DNA from: Kribbella caucasensis
Lineage (GTDB): Bacteria; Actinomycetota; Actinomycetes; Propionibacteriales; Kribbellaceae
DNA: 64,000 nucleotides
Assembly: GCF_004361855.1 (NCBI RefSeq)
Contig: NZ_SNWQ01000001.1
Span: forward strand, 791,961-855,960
Reading direction: 5' to 3'
Both the position numbers and the translations under genes were made by a program. This document shows positions 61,250 through 64,000 of the stretch, one piece after another. Under the pieces are notes generated by a model. The model searched no databases. It worked only from the letters and a program-made list of their open reading frames with translations, and was not told the DNA's origin. The stretch's first letter is position 1, and each line of letters begins with the position of its first letter.

Positions 61250-61945
61250 AGCGGTACGGGTCAGCCCGACTAAGTCCGCCTGCTGCGCGATCGCCGTCTC
61301 GAAGAACTCGTCGGCCGGGTCGAACGTCCCGACCAACTGCCCGTACAACTCGAAGCTGATCATCCCGAACAACTGCGTCCACGCCATCGACGCCCGCAGC
61401 AACACCGCCACCGGTACGCCGGGAGCCGTGTCCGCCAGCAACGCGACCTGCTCAACCAGCAACCCCGCAGGCTCCACAGCATCAGCCGGAGCCACCAGTA
61501 CGCCGCCCTCCTGGGCCCGCGTGAGCGTCCCGAGCAGCGCGAGCACACCGCGTGCTGCGGGCTCGACAGTACTGCGGGGCGCGCTGTACCCCGGCACGGG
61601 CGACCCGTAGATCAACGCGTACTCGTGCGGATGCTCGCGCGCCCACCCGCGAACCGCGCGGCACACCGCAAGCCAGGCCTCACGCGGATCGTCATTACCA
61701 CGCGCCGCCTTCTCCGCCTCGGCGCCGAGTGCGTCGTACGCGTCGATGATCAAGGCGGTGAGTAGTTCGTCCCGGCTCGGGAAGTATCGGTACAGCGCCG
61801 AGGAGACCATCCCGAGCTCACGGGAGACTGCCCGGAGCGACAGCCGCCCGGCGCCGTCGGTGGCGAGCTGGCGGCGGGCGGTGTCCTTGATCTCCTGGGT
61901 CAGCTCGGCCCGGGCCCTCTCACGTGCGGTACGACCGGCGTTCAT
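61229..61945 (-). CDS. TetR-family regulator (WHG-domain C-terminus)
   Basis: 238 residues; HTH SLRAVSRELGMVSSALYRYFPSRDELL at about 35-62, then the TetR WHG-type ligand domain (REHPHEYALIYGSPVPGY). Divergent from the Ddn-type reductase. Two matching palindromes (GAGAGCACTGCTCTT at 61981 and GAGAGCACCGCTCTC at 62033) lie between the two starts, so autoregulation and control of the reductase are very likely. CAGACT lies 8 nt before the ATG. Confidence 0.87.
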   Translation of the reverse strand: MNAGRTARERARAELTQEIKDTARRQLATDGAGRLSLRAVSRELGMVSSALYRYFPSRDELLTALIIDAYDALGAEAEKAARGNDDPREAWLAVCRAVRGWAREHPHEYALIYGSPVPGYSAPRSTVEPAARGVLALLGTLTRAQEGGVLVAPADAVEPAGLLVEQVALLADTAPGVPVAVLLRASMAWTQLFGMISFELYGQLVGTFDPADEFFETAIAQQADLVGLTRTALREGFR

Positions 61946-61980
61946 GGTGCGCAGTCTGCCATGATCACTGCACTAAAGCG

Positions 61981-62047
61981 AGAGCACTGCTCTTGACGCG
62001 CCACGCTCCAGGGTGTTCACTGATCACAACAGAGAGCACCGCTCTCG
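61981..62047. promoter_or_regulatory. Two TetR operators between divergent genes
   Basis: GAGAGC-ACT-GCTCTT (61981-61995) and GAGAGC-ACC-GCTCTC (62033-62047) are 15-bp palindromes 52 bp apart, five helical turns, in the 125-bp divergent region of the TetR/Ddn pair. The first lies beside the TetR promoter, the second before the reductase ribosome binding site. Confidence 0.7.
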
Positions 62048-62070
62048 CACGTGAACAGAGAGGGAGCACG

Positions 62071-62532
62071 ATGCAGGAGTACAACGAGCACCGCCTGGTC
62101 TCCGCCGGCCACCGCAGCATGCTGGTGTTCAACCGGATGGTCATCGGGCTGACCAAGCTAGGCATCAGCCTGATGGGCAGCCGGGTCCTCTCCGTCCGCG
62201 GCCGCAAGAGCGGCGAGTGGCGCAGTACGCCGGTCAACCTGCTGACCCTCGACGGCCAGCGTTACCTGGTCGCGCCGCGTGGTCACACCCAGTGGGTCCG
62301 CAACATCCGCGTCAACCCCGAGGCCCGGCTCCAGCTCGGCCGCCGGACCGAGACCTTCCGGGCCGAGGAACTCGCCGACGCCGACAAGCCCGAGATCCTC
62401 CGCCTCTACCTGAAGAAGTGGGCCTGGGAAGTAGGCGCCTTCTTCGGCGACGACGTCAAAGCAGACTCCCCCACCGAAACCCTCCTCCACGTAGCCCCCG
62501 GCGTCCCCGTCTTCAGAATCCACCCGGCCTGA
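62071..62532 (+). CDS. F420-dependent nitroreductase-like protein (Ddn family)
   Basis: 153 residues of the deazaflavin-dependent nitroreductase family, split-barrel fold. Family parts: GSRVLSVRGRKSGEWRSTPVNLL, LVAPRGHTQWVRNIRVNPEARL and the C-terminal TETLLHVAPGVPVFRI. These proteins use reduced coenzyme F420 to reduce quinones or unsaturated compounds, which fits an actinobacterium. Start ATG 62071 behind AGGGAG. Regulated by the divergent TetR through two palindromes. Its stop abuts the convergent nuclease gene (no gap). Confidence 0.85.
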   Translation: MQEYNEHRLVSAGHRSMLVFNRMVIGLTKLGISLMGSRVLSVRGRKSGEWRSTPVNLLTLDGQRYLVAPRGHTQWVRNIRVNPEARLQLGRRTETFRAEELADADKPEILRLYLKKWAWEVGAFFGDDVKADSPTETLLHVAPGVPVFRIHPA

Positions 62533-63312
62533 TCAGGTCTCGTCGGTCACGGAGGTGAGCTCGGCCTCCAGTTCGGCGACGCTCGGGAGAACTGACTCGA
62601 ACTCAGCAGGCAATGATCTGTTGATCGCGGTGGTCCACTCCGCCACTCCGATCGGCGCCTTGAATCCTCGCAGCGCGTACTCGGCGACGACCTCCTTCTT
62701 GTTCCGGCAGAGCAACAGCCCGATGGTCGGGTTGTCACCTTCCTTCGCCAGCACGTCGTCGACCACGGCCATGTAGAGACCTAGCTGCCCTAAGAACGAG
62801 GCATCGAACTTGACCGCCTTGAGTTCGACCACGACGTAGCACCGAAGCTCCATGTGGTAAAAGAGCACGTCGCAGAAGAACTCGTCGCCGCCCAGTTCCA
62901 GCCGAACCTGTTGCCCGAGAAAGGCGAACCCCTGGCCGAGCTCGAGCAGGAACTTGCCGACATGCTCGACCAGCTTCTCCTCGACCTCCCGCTCACGCCA
63001 CCCGTCCGTAGTACCGATGAAGTCGAACAGATAGGGGTCGCGAGTCGCCTGTTGAGCGAGATCCGACCGTTCTGGCGTCATCGCGGTAGCGAAGTTGGTC
63101 ACCGCCTTGCCTGCCCGCTCGTGGAATCTGCCCTCGATCTGGAGAGCCAGGATGTCACGACTCCACCCGCGCTCGACGGCCGCGGCGGCGTACCAGATCC
63201 GGAGCTCAGCATCATCGAACTTCTCCAACAGTGCGACGTGGTGGCGCCACGGCAATTGTGCAACGCTGCGTTCTCGGTACCTCCCGTGCGCTTGCTCGGA
63301 CTTGCTGAACAT
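62533..63312 (-). CDS. YhcG-type PDDEXK nuclease (DUF1016), 5'-truncated
   Basis: 259 residues that match only the later part of the family, usually 330-390 residues. From VAQLPWRHHVALLEKFDDAELRIWYAAAAVERGWSR on, homology is clear, including GFAFLGQQVRLELGGDEFFCDVLFYHMELRCYVVVELK, the PDDEXK core (D, then E-x-K), and DNPTIGLLLCRNKKEVVAEYAL. The first 17 residues (MFSKSEQAHGRYRERS) are not family sequence, so the usual N-terminal HTH-like part is missing. The catalytic core remains, but activity is doubtful. YhcG-like nucleases are linked to restriction and replication-fork repair and are common in accessory islands. Neighbours are integrase and IS fragments. Confidence 0.75.
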   Translation of the reverse strand: MFSKSEQAHGRYRERSVAQLPWRHHVALLEKFDDAELRIWYAAAAVERGWSRDILALQIEGRFHERAGKAVTNFATAMTPERSDLAQQATRDPYLFDFIGTTDGWREREVEEKLVEHVGKFLLELGQGFAFLGQQVRLELGGDEFFCDVLFYHMELRCYVVVELKAVKFDASFLGQLGLYMAVVDDVLAKEGDNPTIGLLLCRNKKEVVAEYALRGFKAPIGVAEWTTAINRSLPAEFESVLPSVAELEAELTSVTDET

Positions 63313-63376
63313 CGGTTGGAGACACGCCGGTGAGCGGTTCTCGGAACCAACCAGTTGACGTGTCTAGCGTGAGCAT

Positions 63377-63719
63377 GTGACCTACCGCAGGCTGCGGATC
63401 ACTACACCGGATCTCGGGGCGTTCTACTCGGTCGTCGACGAGCATTACGAACCTCACGAGCTCGCGTCCGCTTGGCTTCGGACCAGGATCTACGCGGCTG
63501 GCCACAGTGAGTCGACCAGCGCCGAGTACGCGAGTTCACTGGCCTCCTATCTCACCTGGGTCGGTGGAGCGGACCCCGCCGCGGCCGCCTCGAAGATGCA
63601 CCTGTTCGCGGCGTACCTTGCCGTGGCGCCGATCGAGTCAGGGGCTCGGCGCGGATACCCTCGCAGCGCCGGAACTGCACATGGACGTCCACCGGCGTGG
63701 TTACTCGTCGGTTACTCAG
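63377..63719 (+). pseudogene. Tyrosine-recombinase/integrase N-terminal fragment, interrupted
   Basis: Codons from GTG 63377 read a typical integrase start: YRRLRITTPDLGAFYSVVDEHY, then ELASAWLRTRIYAAGHSESTSAEYASSLASYLTWV, the SAM-like DNA-binding domain. Family-like sequence ends near residue 90 (AYLAVAPIESG), after which the frame stays open but becomes unrelated, and runs into the IS sequence. The catalytic domain (R-H-R-Y) is absent. TAGCGT lies 6 nt before the GTG, so the gene was probably leaderless. Confidence 0.6.
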
Positions 63720-64000
63720 TGTTCTGGTTCACGACATCCCGGACACGTGTCTCACGACATGCCGGACTGATGTCTCCAGAGATCCCGGGAAGAAGTGCCG
63801 CCCGCGCTGAGCGTGCGGTCATGACATCCAACAGATTGCTGATCACCGCGATGGTGGTCGAGAACCGTCCCGTCCGGGAAGTCGCCGCGACCTACGGCGT
63901 CTCAACCTCGTGGCTCTATGAACTGCTGGCCCGCTACCGCCGCGAGGGCGACGCGGTCTTCGATCCACGCTCCCGACGGCCCGCCTCCAACCCGAACGCG
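63720..64000 (+). mobile_element. Left part of an IS481-like insertion sequence
   Basis: The element appears to begin near 63720 with TGTTCTGGTTCACGACATCC, a TG-starting terminal repeat of the IS481 style, followed by two copies of an ACGACATSCCGGAC motif (63731-63744 and 63753-63766). The transposase gene follows, and the right end lies beyond the window. The insertion sits inside the integrase fragment. The exact left boundary cannot be fixed without the other end. Confidence 0.6.
63821..64000 (+). CDS. IS481-family transposase, N-terminal part (runs off the window)
   Basis: Sixty residues visible: NRLLITAMVVENRPVREVAATYGVSTSWLYELLARYRREG, a helix-turn-helix of the IS481/IS3-type, then FDPRSRRPASNPNA, the conserved linker before the DDE integrase core. 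The start is ATG 63821; the frame is also open upstream through the integrase fragment to 63377, which is coincidental. The catalytic domain lies beyond 64000. Confidence 0.75.
   Translation, partial: MTSNRLLITAMVVENRPVREVAATYGVSTSWLYELLARYRREGDAVFDPRSRRPASNPNA

Noticed and set aside
63377..64000. One continuous 208-codon protein from integrase start to window end
   Set aside because: It joins two unrelated families through nonconserved sequence that includes an IS terminal repeat; the open frame is coincidental.

Overview
This is high-GC DNA from an actinomycete, most like Kribbella or a close relative in the Propionibacteriales. The evidence is third-position G/C bias, GTG/TTG starts, many leaderless genes, Tat-targeted lipoproteins, an F420-type nitroreductase (Ddn family), a SARP regulator and a mycothiol-type DinB-like protein. 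The genus is an inference from gene content; no rRNA or tRNA gene was seen.

Layout. 0-4 kb: three-gene glycine betaine/proline ABC importer. 4-14.6 kb: single genes (SARP regulator, imine-reductase-like enzyme, orphan ParA, ROK regulator, MpaB-type protein, secreted PHP phosphoesterase, RpiR regulator, threonine synthase). 14.6-18 kb: GNAT plus XRE/TPR regulator, then a small Arg-rich protein followed by a gene-free stretch of tandem hairpins, then two divergent MarR genes. 18-25.5 kb: sulfatase, NUDIX-GNAT fusion, proline dehydrogenase, DHA2 exporter and a membrane NACHT NTPase. 25.5-36.2 kb: an eight-gene minus-strand catabolic operon (DinB-like, AtuA-like, two acyl-CoA dehydrogenases, two-subunit biotin-dependent acyl-CoA carboxylase, acyl-CoA ligase, TetR). 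36.3-37.7 kb: HTH-nucleotidyltransferase and a YhhN membrane protein. 37.7-49.8 kb: polyamine uptake and breakdown (Lrp regulator, two FAD amine oxidases, PotDABC-type importer, class III aminotransferase, amidohydrolase, aminobutyraldehyde dehydrogenase). 49.8-62.5 kb: mixed genes including a decayed TetR, a sulfite-oxidase-fold protein, an isolated pair of T4SS-like membrane genes, HMG-CoA lyase, a methyltransferase/PadR pair, EcsC, Aat and a TetR/Ddn pair. 62.5-64 kb: a decaying accessory edge with a 5'-truncated YhcG-type nuclease, an integrase fragment and the left part of an IS481-like element.

How genes work together. PotDABC would import putrescine or spermidine. The FAD oxidases and/or the class III aminotransferase would make 4-aminobutanal, which the aldehyde dehydrogenase would oxidise to GABA; the divergent Lrp gene is the obvious regulator. 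One of the two FAD oxidases lacks about 55 residues of its FAD-binding fold. The AtuA/carboxylase operon would activate, dehydrogenate and carboxylate a branched acyl-CoA. HMG-CoA lyase, which would end such a route, lies 20 kb away.

The most unusual object is at 16.65-17.19 kb: a small basic protein gene followed by five hairpins that each show CCUCA in the loop, then a 20-bp-stem terminator. The layout resembles the alphaproteobacterial small-ORF plus anti-Shine-Dalgarno-loop sRNA loci. I know of no described actinobacterial counterpart, but could not search for one.
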